A stretch of DNA of 64,000 nucleotides from Ignavibacteriales bacterium (GTDB lineage: Bacteria > Bacteroidota > Ignavibacteria > UBA10030). The stretch spans positions 1 through 64,000 of the forward strand of contig JAPLFQ010000004.1 of NCBI GenBank assembly GCA_026390595.1. The letters are read 5' to 3'. The notes beneath the pieces were generated by a model that saw only the letters and a program-made list of their open reading frames with translations, did no database searches and had not been told where the DNA came from. Below, in pieces: positions 33,694-42,385 of the stretch (position 1 is its first letter; each line of letters starts with the position of its first letter). Position numbers and translations under genes: made by a program.

Positions 33694-34620
33694 ATGATTC
33701 TTACGATCACACTGAATCCCATGCTCGACAAGACCGTTCACATCGAGCGGCTGGAACGGGGCCTCATCCATCGGGCAAAAGCCATGGAAATGGTCCCGGG
33801 AGGCAAAGGTATTAACGTTTCCCGGCAGCTGAAGCGTTTGGGCATCAAGACTCTCGCGACGGGATTTCTGGGGGGAGAGGTCGGAGGTGTTATGGCCCGG
33901 CTCCTGAGCCAGGAAAAGGTCGATCATGATTTTATCATGACGGATGCAATGACGCGGGATGGGGTTACATACCTAGAACCTGACGGAACGTGGACAGCAA
34001 TGTTTGAGCCGTCGCTCGGAATCGATGTCCTGTATGTGCACGAACTCAACAAGAAGATTGCATCACTACTATCCACGAGCACCTGGATCGTCTGTGGAGG
34101 AAGTTCGCCGGGTCATGAAGCGGACGATCTGTTCTATGAGGCAATTGTGATGGCGCACAAAACGGGCGTGCCCAGCGTGCTCGATTCGTATGGGAAGGCC
34201 TTCGAGCTCGCTATGAAGGCACCGCCGACACTGGTCAAGCCGAATAAAAGAGAGTTCGAAGTCACATACGGCAGGACACTGCACACTCCGGCCGATCACG
34301 TTGATGCGATAAATTTCCTGTTCGCAAAAGGGGCTCGCTATTGCATCATCTCAGATGGGGGAGCATCGTTTTTCGCCGGTGTTCAGGGGCATTATTGGAG
34401 AATCACGCCACCCGCAGTGAAAGCGGTGAACGCCACCGGTTCGGGGGATGCCATGATTGCCGGGATCCTTTATGGTTTTCGCCAGGGGTGGAAATTTGAG
34501 CGATGCCTCGCGTTCGGAACAGCTGCCGGCGCCGCAAATGCCCGGGTCTGGGATGTGGCATCGCTGGCGTTGGAAGACATTACCAGGCTGGAATCTGAAG
34601 TCGTCATGCAGCGAATCTGA
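33694..34620 (+). CDS. 1-phosphofructokinase/tagatose-6-phosphate kinase-like PfkB kinase
   Basis: A 308-residue PfkB protein of the LacC/FruK group. MILTITLNPMLDKTVHI is the typical N-terminus, VPGGKGINVSRQLKRLG the substrate signature, VKPNKREFE the middle segment and NATGSGDAMIAGI the ATP/catalytic-Asp signature. This group phosphorylates hexose phosphates to bisphosphates for aldolase cleavage, so a link with the DhnA-type aldolase at 20159 is plausible: kinase then aldol cleavage to trioses. The separate PfkB at 16360 lacks the phosphohexose-type N-terminus. Confidence 0.85.
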   Translation: MILTITLNPMLDKTVHIERLERGLIHRAKAMEMVPGGKGINVSRQLKRLGIKTLATGFLGGEVGGVMARLLSQEKVDHDFIMTDAMTRDGVTYLEPDGTWTAMFEPSLGIDVLYVHELNKKIASLLSTSTWIVCGGSSPGHEADDLFYEAIVMAHKTGVPSVLDSYGKAFELAMKAPPTLVKPNKREFEVTYGRTLHTPADHVDAINFLFAKGARYCIISDGGASFFAGVQGHYWRITPPAVKAVNATGSGDAMIAGILYGFRQGWKFERCLAFGTAAGAANARVWDVASLALEDITRLESEVVMQRI

Positions 34621-34634
34621 GGATATGAATCGGC

Positions 34635-35678
34635 ATGAATAATCGCTATCTGAGTGTTCTCAATGGGGAAACCCCAGATCAAGTCCCTTTTCTGCCTGCC
34701 ATCTACGAACACAAAGCATGGTTTGTGGGGGAGACACCATCGCGGGTGGCCCGTGATGCTCGCTTGCTGACAACGGCTATGCTGGCGGAATATGAACGTG
34801 TCCAGGCGGATGCACTCATCCTCGGCATCGATGTGTACAACGTCGAAGCAGAAGCGCTCGGTTGCTCCGTGACGTACTATGAGGGAAACGATAACTCTGT
34901 CCCCGCCATTGGATCTCACGGTGCTGTCTTTCACGGATCGGACGATATAGCGTCTCTCAGGATGCCGGACCCGCAAAAGGACGGCAGAATGCCGTTGAAC
35001 CTTGAAGCGGCCCAAAATGTTATAAAGGTGCTTGGGAAGGAAATCCCGATACGTGGCGCGGTCTCGGGACCGTTCTCGCTTGCGGCGCATCTGGCTGGCC
35101 CGGGAAATTTCTTCCTGCTTCTGATGATGAAGCCAGATCTGGTCAAAGCCCTGCTGAAGTTTGCGTCGGAAGTCATCAAACAGTACGGAAAGGCGTTTAT
35201 TGAGCTGGGGTGTGGCGTCGTTGTGTTTGATTCGCACGCTTCACCCGATCTCCTCTCGCCGGACATGTACCGCGAGTTCGTGTTGCCGCCGACACAGGAG
35301 ATCATCACGCACTTCCATGAGCTTGGTGTGCGGCATGTCCCGCTGATTATCGGCGGCAACACCACAAAAATCCTGGATGCGTATCTTGAGACCGGTGCAA
35401 ACAATATCCTTTGCGACACAAAAGCGGATGTCCGGGAATTCCTTGAACGATGTTCAAAAACACGGCGAGCATTCCGCCGTAACATCAGCTCATCGGATTT
35501 TCTTGAAATCACCTCGGACGAAGTTCGTCAGCGTGCGCTCAAGAGCCTTGAAGAATCAAATGGCTATCCGGGATTCATCCTCGGATCTGCAGTTCTGCCA
35601 TACGGGACTCCGGTCTCCCATCTGACCGCGATGCGGGAAGCGATACAAGAATACAAGACACGAGCCGTCTCGGGCTGA
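34635..35678 (+). CDS. Uroporphyrinogen decarboxylase-family (MtaA-like) corrinoid methyltransferase
   Basis: A 347-residue URO-D-fold barrel. In this family the context decides function: the next two genes encode a corrinoid protein and an MtaB, which is the company of MtaA-type methylcobamide:acceptor methyltransferases, not of haem synthesis. The N-terminus (LSVLNGETPDQVPFLPAIYEH) and SGPFSLAAHLAG are family-typical. The zinc motif HxC of MtaA is not conserved; the strand reads PLIIGGNT (about 237-244), with a Cys later in NILCDTK. It may therefore use another ligand set or acceptor. In bacteria the acceptor would be tetrahydrofolate rather than coenzyme M. ATG 34635 lies 15 bases after the PfkB stop. 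Confidence 0.78.
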   Translation: MNNRYLSVLNGETPDQVPFLPAIYEHKAWFVGETPSRVARDARLLTTAMLAEYERVQADALILGIDVYNVEAEALGCSVTYYEGNDNSVPAIGSHGAVFHGSDDIASLRMPDPQKDGRMPLNLEAAQNVIKVLGKEIPIRGAVSGPFSLAAHLAGPGNFFLLLMMKPDLVKALLKFASEVIKQYGKAFIELGCGVVVFDSHASPDLLSPDMYREFVLPPTQEIITHFHELGVRHVPLIIGGNTTKILDAYLETGANNILCDTKADVREFLERCSKTRRAFRRNISSSDFLEITSDEVRQRALKSLEESNGYPGFILGSAVLPYGTPVSHLTAMREAIQEYKTRAVSG

Positions 35679-35733
35679 AAGTCCGTTTGACGAAACAGGA
35701 ACACCCTCATTCACCGATCAAGAAGAAAAGGCC

Positions 35734-36375
35734 ATGAAGGAACTGCACGATCTCGCGTTGCTGCTGGAACAGGGACAAGCTCAAAAAGTTGCCGAGCTGA
35801 CTCAACAATTAGTGGACACGGGTCTATCGCCACAGACGATTCTCAATGACGGATTGATCGCGGGCATGGCTGTCGTTGGGGAGAAAATGCGAAACGGAGA
35901 AATGTACCTGCCGGAGGTCCTGCAATCGGCAAGTGCGATGCATGGATCGCTGAAAATCCTGAAGCCGCACCTGTTACGGGAAGGGGCGCAATCGCGTGGG
36001 AAGGTGCTCTTGGGGACCGTCAAAGGCGACATGCATGACATCGGAAAGAACTTAGTCGGCATTATGTTGCAGGGGGCCGGATTCGAAATTGTCGACCTCG
36101 GACTCAACGTCTCAACGCAAAAATTCGTTGAAGCGATCACAACACACCAGCCGGCGGTACTCGGTCTTTCAGCAATGCTTACAACCACGATGCTGAACAT
36201 GAAGACGACACTGGATGCGATCAGTGAAGCCGGGCTCCGGTCCAACGTGAAGATCATCATCGGCGGTGCGCCGGTGAACCAGAAGTTCGCCGATGAGATC
36301 GGGGCTGACGGGTATGCCCGTGATGCGGTCCTTGCGGTGGATACAGTCAAACAGCTCCTTGGGCTTCGCGGATAA
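35734..36375 (+). CDS. Methyltransferase cognate corrinoid protein (MtaC/MtbC type)
   Basis: A 213-residue B12-binding protein. The N-terminal helical cap (about 1-85) includes GLIAGMAVVGEKM and YLPEVLQSA, and the Rossmann B12 domain begins KVLLGTVKGDMHDIG, with the DxHxxG motif whose His101 is the lower cobalt ligand; the later GLSAMLTTTM and IIIGGAPV strands complete the binding site. It shuttles methyl groups between the substrate-side methyltransferase (36401) and the acceptor-side enzyme (34635). No corrinoid reactivating ATPase (RamA/RACo type) is found in the window. AAGAAAAGG precedes the start. Confidence 0.92.
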   Translation: MKELHDLALLLEQGQAQKVAELTQQLVDTGLSPQTILNDGLIAGMAVVGEKMRNGEMYLPEVLQSASAMHGSLKILKPHLLREGAQSRGKVLLGTVKGDMHDIGKNLVGIMLQGAGFEIVDLGLNVSTQKFVEAITTHQPAVLGLSAMLTTTMLNMKTTLDAISEAGLRSNVKIIIGGAPVNQKFADEIGADGYARDAVLAVDTVKQLLGLRG

Positions 36376-36400
36376 CAGAGAGAACAAAAGGGGGTTGTCC

Positions 36401-37774
36401 ATGTCGGGATATTTCAAGGCGCTGGCCATTCCAACGGCATCAGGTTTGATGTTTGGCAGGTCAGCCACGACAGTCAAATGCGGATTTGGGTTGGAGCTTG
36501 GCAAAGGGGAGGTCTATCCAGAACTCAACTTCACGCTCCCGACCATGGCACTCGATGAGTCAACGTGGAAAACGGTCGTCGGCCACTACGAGGAGATTGG
36601 AGCGATCGTTCAGCGTGCTGCGAAACGGATGAAGATTCCCGGCCTGATGATAGAATACGAACTCCTTCCTCCGATGACGGAACACCCGTCCTGGGGAGCA
36701 GAGATCACTGCTCTTCTGCACAGGCACCTCAAGCAAGCCCATGACGATTTTGGCCTGCCGTGTGCGTTGCGCGTCACGCCGACTGATATCCGGGACGTCA
36801 CCCGTCCACCCGACCTTCGATTCGGGAAACCGGTCGAAGCGCTGTTGCAGTCGTTCGAGCAATGTGCAGCGGCCGGAGCAGATGTACTCTCCATTGAGTC
36901 CGTGGGTGCGAAGGAAGTCCATGACGAAGCTCTGCTCTACGGGGACGTAGAAGGAATTATCTTTGCGCTCGGCGTGCTGGCACCGCGGGACATGGAGTTT
37001 CTCTGGAAGAAGATTGTTGCAGTGTGTTCTGCTCACAATGTCGTTGCCGGCGGAGATTCCGCCTGCGGCTTCGCAAACACGGCGATGCAGCTCTCCTCGC
37101 AGGGAATGCTTCCGGAAGTTCTCGCCACGGTTGTCCGGGCGGCAAGCGCCGTTCGAAGCCTCGTCGCATATGAATGCGGTGCCCAGGGTCCTTCAAAGGA
37201 TTGTGCCTATGAGGGGCCGGTAATAAAGGCGATTACAGGGACTCCCATCGCGATGGAAGGAAAGTCTGCGAGCTGTGCGCATTTCAGCCCGGTTGGCAAT
37301 GTTGCCGCCGCAATGTGCGACCTTTGGAGCAACGAATCTGTACAAAACGTACGGTTGCTGTCCGGCCCTGCGCCGGAGGCATATCTCGAATTGCTCGCGT
37401 ACGACTGCCGCTTGTTTAATAAAGCGCTCCAGACGGGAACGGAAGCGGCATATCAGAAGCTCCTGGTGGAGTCGGATATCCACCTGAGTCCGCAGGCGTA
37501 TATTCTGTCGCCCGATGCAACGGCGAGAATAGCTGCGGCAATCGTCAGGGAGTCGAACCACTATGCGATGACACTTGGTGCCGCGAAGGAATCAGTTTCA
37601 ATCATGCGCGAAGGAGTGGAGAAGAAAACGCTCGATTTGAATTCCAGGGAAATCGAATGGCTGGAGAGGATCAGCCGGGAACTGGACTCTCTGCCTTCCG
37701 ATGAGCAGGACTTGATGGCGTCGATGCAGGACAAATACGGACATTTGTTTTCCGCTGCAAGCTATGGTCTTTGA
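36401..37774 (+). CDS. mtaB: MtaB-type methanol (or related substrate):corrinoid methyltransferase
   Basis: A 457-residue protein, close to the 461 of Methanosarcina MtaB. Near the N-terminus GKGEVYPELNFTLPTM is the family signature. The zinc ligands known from MtaB (Glu164, Cys220, Cys269) have counterparts at nearly identical positions: Glu166 in SIESVG, Cys222 in GGDSACGFANT and Cys268 in GPSKDCAYEG. The segment MEGKSASCAHFSPVGN is also typical. It should move a methyl group from methanol, or a similar methylated compound, to the corrinoid protein encoded just upstream. AAAAGGGGG at 36387-36394 identifies the ATG at 36401; the frame is open upstream only inside the corrinoid gene. Its presence in a glycan locus suggests methyl groups come from the substrate. 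Confidence 0.9.
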   Translation: MSGYFKALAIPTASGLMFGRSATTVKCGFGLELGKGEVYPELNFTLPTMALDESTWKTVVGHYEEIGAIVQRAAKRMKIPGLMIEYELLPPMTEHPSWGAEITALLHRHLKQAHDDFGLPCALRVTPTDIRDVTRPPDLRFGKPVEALLQSFEQCAAAGADVLSIESVGAKEVHDEALLYGDVEGIIFALGVLAPRDMEFLWKKIVAVCSAHNVVAGGDSACGFANTAMQLSSQGMLPEVLATVVRAASAVRSLVAYECGAQGPSKDCAYEGPVIKAITGTPIAMEGKSASCAHFSPVGNVAAAMCDLWSNESVQNVRLLSGPAPEAYLELLAYDCRLFNKALQTGTEAAYQKLLVESDIHLSPQAYILSPDATARIAAAIVRESNHYAMTLGAAKESVSIMREGVEKKTLDLNSREIEWLERISRELDSLPSDEQDLMASMQDKYGHLFSAASYGL

Positions 37775-37907
37775 TCTATTGCAGTTCCGAGGGACGGGCG
37801 CTCCGTTCCATGCACCGTGAGCAGGCCGCGCCCCTTGAATATATAACCGCCGAACAGTGAACACTGGCTTTTCTTCCATTATCGATCACTTAGTCTGAAG
37901 GTATATC

Positions 37908-40241
37908 ATGCCCACTATCATTGAAGCGCTCTCACAGGCAAAAGTCATCCATACCACAACCCCTTCGATGCAGGTCGAACAGACCGTCGCTCACGAACTT
38001 CAAGCGATCGCTGGTCATCGTGTGGATATCAAGCACAGCGCAGGTTTGACCGCTGCCCCCGGAAGTATCCGCGTCGCTGTCGTCAGAGAAAAGAAGAAAT
38101 GGCAGAGTATTCATGCCGGTCTCGATGAATCGAAAGACTGGATGATGGTGCGGGCCAAAAGCGGATCGGGAATCGAACTGCTTGCCTCACGTCCTCACCT
38201 CCTCTACTATCTTTACACAATGATTGCCGAAGATTGGAAAGGCATGGCGGTGGAGGAGTTTGCGAAAGGGAAAATCGTCCATCCCTCATTTCAGAACCTC
38301 CGCCCGGTCTACGATCTCTTTCTTACGCAGCACGCGCGCACGGTGCGTAATTTCGACCGGGAAGCACATGTGCGGAATCTTGCCAGGCTCGGCTTCTCGC
38401 ATGCCGAGGTGAACGGACTTGCGTTTGCCGTTCCCTTTGAGCGCGGTCCAAAGGGAGAACTGCTGCATCGTTTCTATACGTACTGCCCTTCGCTTGATCA
38501 ATTCGTTTCCAGCCGCCTGAACAAAGGAATCTATGATGATGATTATCTCCAGGCAAACCTGAATTTCCTGAAAACAAACGCAGCCCTGGCTGAAAAATAC
38601 GGGCTTGCACCGGGTCTTGTCTGTTTCGAACCCCGCTCGGTTCCCGACAACCTCCTTGAACGCTACCCGATGCTTCGCGGCGCACGTGTCGATCATCCTA
38701 TTCGCAGCTGGCATCCCCGATACAATCTCTCGATCGCACATCCGGTAGTGCGGGAACATTACGCGGAAATGGTGGGAAATCTGCTACGGGAAGTGCCGGC
38801 TCTGGAATACATGTCGGTGTGGTCAAACGATAGCGGGGCAGGATTCGAATACACGAATTCGCTCTACGTTGGCCGCAATGGCAGCGGTTACGTCATTCGA
38901 GAATGGAAAGGAGATACAGAGATCGCGGAGGCTGCTGCGAACAATCTCATGCGCTTTATGAAAACACTGCGCGATGCAGGACGCACCGTGAATCCGAATT
39001 TCAGAACACTCATCCGGCTCGAACCATTCTGGGTCGAGCACGATTACATCTGGAAACAGCTGGGTGACGGGGTCGACGTCGAAGTATCATCGCTCCTGAC
39101 AAAAGGGTGGAAGCTTGCCTATCAGCATCCGAAATACAAGGAAGCGCGCGAGATTCATGGCACAGCCCTCCACAACCGGTTCGTCGACGCGGAGAAACCC
39201 ATCATCGAAGAACTTCGGAAAAAGAAGTCGGAAGCAGACGTTTATTTCAATCCCGGAACCATCTGGAATCACGAGCCGCTCCTGGGGATTGCGTTCCCAG
39301 GTTTAGTGTATGACAAATTAACGGACATGGCGAAACAGGGAGTGACGACCCCATGCTTCAACGGGAGTGCCACGCCGCAGTCGTTTGCTCCGTATAACAT
39401 CAACCAGGAGCTGGTGCGGTCGTTTCAGGCGAATGCGAGCCTCGACCTCGATGTGTTCCTGCAGGAAAAAGCGGCCGCATGGGTTGGCGAATCTCTGGCG
39501 GCTGATCTTGTGAAAGTGTGGAAACACTCGGATGAAGCGTACCGATCGTTCCCGCTTCCGATCTGGATCTATTCGTCATGGGGAAACTGGTACCGCCTCG
39601 CCACACGGCCGATTGTTCCGAACGTGGAAGCCATCTCCGAAAAAGACCGGGAGTACTATGAGAACTTCCTGCTCGCGACCTCTCATAATCGCTGCCGTGT
39701 GGACTTCCGCTACGACGTCGGATTCGACCTTGTCGATCCGGCGCACGCGTATCATTGCCTGAAGCTGGTCGATCGGGACCTCTTCCCCGAACTCGATGCG
39801 GCCTTGAAGCTTCTCCGGCAGATGAAGACCAGAGCAACGACGGACTCTGCGCTTGCGTGCATTGAGGACACTACGGACAGGATGCGAGCGCTGTATTGCT
39901 GGTATCGTACGCAGCGGAACGTGACTGCCTGGGTCGCCGGTGTTCATGGATATCTCGAGTCGAAGGACCGGAAGATCAAAAAGGAATCGCGCAGGCTGCT
40001 GAAGGAAATGGTGCTCGACGAAATCGCAAATACCAAAACACTGCTCACACTCTGGGAAACGTCAAGGACAAACTGGATGATTCTCTCCGATGTCGGCGAG
40101 ACGACATTCATCTACTATAAGAACTTCGGTGAGCAGCTGAAGCGGAAAATCGCCCTGATGAAGGGGCACGAAAATGACGAACCGTACGTGGATCCGGATT
40201 TCCAGTGGCGCGTGCCGGGATTTACGGACTACAAAGGATAA
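37908..40241 (+). CDS. Glycoside-hydrolase-like TIM-barrel protein, family not assigned
   Basis: A 777-residue protein without a signal peptide. About 1-120 looks like the alpha/beta domain that precedes the barrel in GH20, GH67 and GH84 enzymes (for example GIELLASRPHLLYYLYTM). From about 130 a barrel follows, with SHAEVNGLAFAVPFE, YNLSIAHPVVREHYAEM and YMSVWSNDSGAGFEYTNS as candidate strand ends carrying acidic residues; the final 200 residues are helical. It is probably a cytoplasmic exo-glycosidase, but the catalytic acids cannot be named. The 133-base spacer before it (37775-37907) is among the longest in the cluster and could hold a promoter; none is convincing. Confidence 0.6.
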   Translation: MPTIIEALSQAKVIHTTTPSMQVEQTVAHELQAIAGHRVDIKHSAGLTAAPGSIRVAVVREKKKWQSIHAGLDESKDWMMVRAKSGSGIELLASRPHLLYYLYTMIAEDWKGMAVEEFAKGKIVHPSFQNLRPVYDLFLTQHARTVRNFDREAHVRNLARLGFSHAEVNGLAFAVPFERGPKGELLHRFYTYCPSLDQFVSSRLNKGIYDDDYLQANLNFLKTNAALAEKYGLAPGLVCFEPRSVPDNLLERYPMLRGARVDHPIRSWHPRYNLSIAHPVVREHYAEMVGNLLREVPALEYMSVWSNDSGAGFEYTNSLYVGRNGSGYVIREWKGDTEIAEAAANNLMRFMKTLRDAGRTVNPNFRTLIRLEPFWVEHDYIWKQLGDGVDVEVSSLLTKGWKLAYQHPKYKEAREIHGTALHNRFVDAEKPIIEELRKKKSEADVYFNPGTIWNHEPLLGIAFPGLVYDKLTDMAKQGVTTPCFNGSATPQSFAPYNINQELVRSFQANASLDLDVFLQEKAAAWVGESLAADLVKVWKHSDEAYRSFPLPIWIYSSWGNWYRLATRPIVPNVEAISEKDREYYENFLLATSHNRCRVDFRYDVGFDLVDPAHAYHCLKLVDRDLFPELDAALKLLRQMKTRATTDSALACIEDTTDRMRALYCWYRTQRNVTAWVAGVHGYLESKDRKIKKESRRLLKEMVLDEIANTKTLLTLWETSRTNWMILSDVGETTFIYYKNFGEQLKRKIALMKGHENDEPYVDPDFQWRVPGFTDYKG

Positions 40242-40259
40242 GTGTAACACACCGTGTCA

Positions 40260-41399
40260 ATGCGTATTCTCATAGCGCCGGATTCGTTCAAAGGGTCGAT
40301 GACCGCTCAGCAAGCGGCTTTCGCAATGGAACGGGGCGTGTTGCTGGCGATCCCCGACGCAACGGTGATGAAGCAACCGGTGTCTGACGGAGGAGAAGGA
40401 CTGGTCGATGTTGTGACGCCTGCTCTCGGGGGCCGCATCGTTAGCTCGATGGTCAGTGGTCCTCTCCCGGGTCAACGCATCACGGCACGATGGGGATTGT
40501 CGGCAGACGGTTCGACGGCCATCATTGAAATGGCTGAAGCGGCCGGTCTGCCGCATGTTCCGAGGGAACTCAGGAATCCGAACATCACAACGACGGCCGG
40601 AGTTGGCGAACTCATCAAGGCCGCACTTGACGCCGGAGTCACCTCCATCGTCATTGGAATCGGCGGGAGTGCAACGAATGACGGGGGAGCGGGGATGGCC
40701 GAAGCGTTGGGCGTTCAGTTTCTGGATTCCGCCGGAAAGCCGATCGGGCGCGGCGGGGCAGAGCTTGTGAATCTCACGCGCATCGATCTGGAGCAGAAAG
40801 ATGAGCGTCTCGACAACGTTGAAGTTCTTGTGGCCTGCGACGTGCAAAACACGTTGTGCGGAAGAGAAGGCGCTTCCGCGGTGTATGGGCCTCAGAAGGG
40901 GGCAACACTTTCCGATGTGTCGGTGTTGGACAAAGCGCTCGAGCACTTCGGCAGAACTATTGAATCGCAGATGAACATCGACGTGCTCTCCCTCCCCGGC
41001 GGCGGGGCTGCCGGTGGTCTCGGTGCCGGTCTCGTCGCATTTTGCGGCGGCACACTGTTGAGCGGGATCGATCTCATCCTGCGGGTAACGAAGTTCGAAG
41101 AACGCCTGAGGGAATCCGATCTCGTCATCACGGGTGAAGGGAAGATTGACCGGCAGCTCCAGTATGGGAAGGCGCTCTCTGGTGTCATTGAACGCGCCCG
41201 GAAGTTTACGGTGCCGGTTGTTGCAGTGGTCGGCAGAATTGAAGGAGAGCGGGAGCTGTTCGTGAACAGCAATGCTCTTGCCGATCTCGAGTCGTTGATG
41301 GATGGACAGACGACAGAGGCGGATGCTATGAGCAATGCGTCGCACCAGGTTTCCGAGAAGACGAAACTCTTGCTTCAGCGGTATTTAAGTCGTACTTAA
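40260..41399 (+). CDS. Glycerate kinase (GarK/GlxK family)
   Basis: A 379-residue enzyme starting MRILIAPDSFKGSMTA, which is diagnostic for the GarK/GlxK-type glycerate kinases, followed by MKQPVSDGGEGLVD, GIGGSATNDGGAGMAEALG and the C-terminal DLVITGEGKID. It phosphorylates D-glycerate to 2-phosphoglycerate (3-phosphoglycerate in some members), feeding sugar-acid or glyoxylate-derived carbon into lower glycolysis. A GTG two codons upstream (40254) is an alternative start. With the GH38 gene of the MngB type in the same locus, glycerate could come from mannosylglycerate-like compounds, or from aldol cleavage of keto-deoxy acids. Confidence 0.92.
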   Translation: MRILIAPDSFKGSMTAQQAAFAMERGVLLAIPDATVMKQPVSDGGEGLVDVVTPALGGRIVSSMVSGPLPGQRITARWGLSADGSTAIIEMAEAAGLPHVPRELRNPNITTTAGVGELIKAALDAGVTSIVIGIGGSATNDGGAGMAEALGVQFLDSAGKPIGRGGAELVNLTRIDLEQKDERLDNVEVLVACDVQNTLCGREGASAVYGPQKGATLSDVSVLDKALEHFGRTIESQMNIDVLSLPGGGAAGGLGAGLVAFCGGTLLSGIDLILRVTKFEERLRESDLVITGEGKIDRQLQYGKALSGVIERARKFTVPVVAVVGRIEGERELFVNSNALADLESLMDGQTTEADAMSNASHQVSEKTKLLLQRYLSRT

Positions 41400-41447
41400 C
41401 ATTATTCTAGCCATTCCGTAGGTCCCTTTGGTGGAGGAGTCTTGTCA

Positions 41448-42374
41448 GTGAGCGCATCGTTGAAGCCTTCTCGTCTGCTCGATACGCTGGCTGTTGCTTT
41501 CCTCGCCGTTGTGTGGGGAATGGCGTGGCCGATCGCCAAAATAGGCCTTCGTGACTGCGATCCGATGCTCTTTGCAGCCCTCCGGAGTCTCATCGGCGGT
41601 ATCTTTCTGTACGCGTGGCGGAGCACACGGAAGGACAAGGAAACTCTTGATCGACAGACGTTCTGGGTTGCCTTCATCTCGGGGACGTGTTGGGTGGGAA
41701 TTCCCATGGCATTCATCTCGTGGGCGCTTCTCTATATCAACGTGGGGCTCGGGGCGATCATCCAGAGCACAACGCCGTTCTTTGTCGCCATCTGCGTGTA
41801 CTACATGCTCGGCGAGAAACAATTTACATTTGCCAAGACCGGCGGTCTTGTCATCGGCTTTCTGGGTATCGTGCTCCTGTTTTCAGACAAGCCCATATTC
41901 GATTTTACAAGCATGGCTGTGCTTGCCGGTCTGGCAATCCTGATTACATCGATCGCCAATGGATATGGCCAGGTCTATGCGCGGAAGCATTTCAAGGGAA
42001 AAGATCAATACGGGTTTATGACGGCGATTTTGATTATCGCCGCACTTGAGACGCTGCCATTCAGTTTCATCAACGGGCTTCCGAGGATAGAGCTGACAAC
42101 AGGATTGGTGCTTTCCACGCTGTATCTCGGCATTGTTGCCTCGGCCATACCCTTCGCGGTGTATTTTGCGCTTCTTGTGCGTGTGGATATCGTTGTGCTT
42201 TCCATGGTTGGATATGTAATACCTGTGATCGCTGTTGCCTCGGGGATACTATGGTTCGGTGAAAGCATGTCACCCACTGAAATCACAGGGTCGGTCCTCG
42301 TCCTGGTGGGGGTTGTTCTCGCTACGCAATATGATCTTGTGAAGACAAAATTCTTGTCCCGGAAAACCTCGTAA
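41448..42374 (+). CDS. EamA/DMT-family membrane transporter
   Basis: A 308-residue membrane protein with about ten hydrophobic segments arranged as two EamA repeats (about 12-140 and 155-300). AVFLAVVWGMAWPIAKIGL and LALLYINVGLGAIIQSTTPF are typical of the first repeat, SVLVLVGVVLATQY of the last helix. Drug/metabolite transporters of this type move metabolites, amino acids or sugars across the inner membrane. GGAGGAG at 41433-41439 points to the GTG at 41448; the TTG at 41442 is too close to it. Direction and substrate are unknown. Confidence 0.85.
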   Translation: MSASLKPSRLLDTLAVAFLAVVWGMAWPIAKIGLRDCDPMLFAALRSLIGGIFLYAWRSTRKDKETLDRQTFWVAFISGTCWVGIPMAFISWALLYINVGLGAIIQSTTPFFVAICVYYMLGEKQFTFAKTGGLVIGFLGIVLLFSDKPIFDFTSMAVLAGLAILITSIANGYGQVYARKHFKGKDQYGFMTAILIIAALETLPFSFINGLPRIELTTGLVLSTLYLGIVASAIPFAVYFALLVRVDIVVLSMVGYVIPVIAVASGILWFGESMSPTEITGSVLVLVGVVLATQYDLVKTKFLSRKTS

Positions 42375-42385
42375 AGGATTCTCAC

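Noticed and set aside
40257-41345. Long minus-strand open frame (362 codons) opposite the glycerate kinase gene
   Set aside because: It lies almost wholly antisense to a gene with clear family motifs, has no recognisable domain, and its composition (many His, Arg, Cys) is that of a shadow frame.
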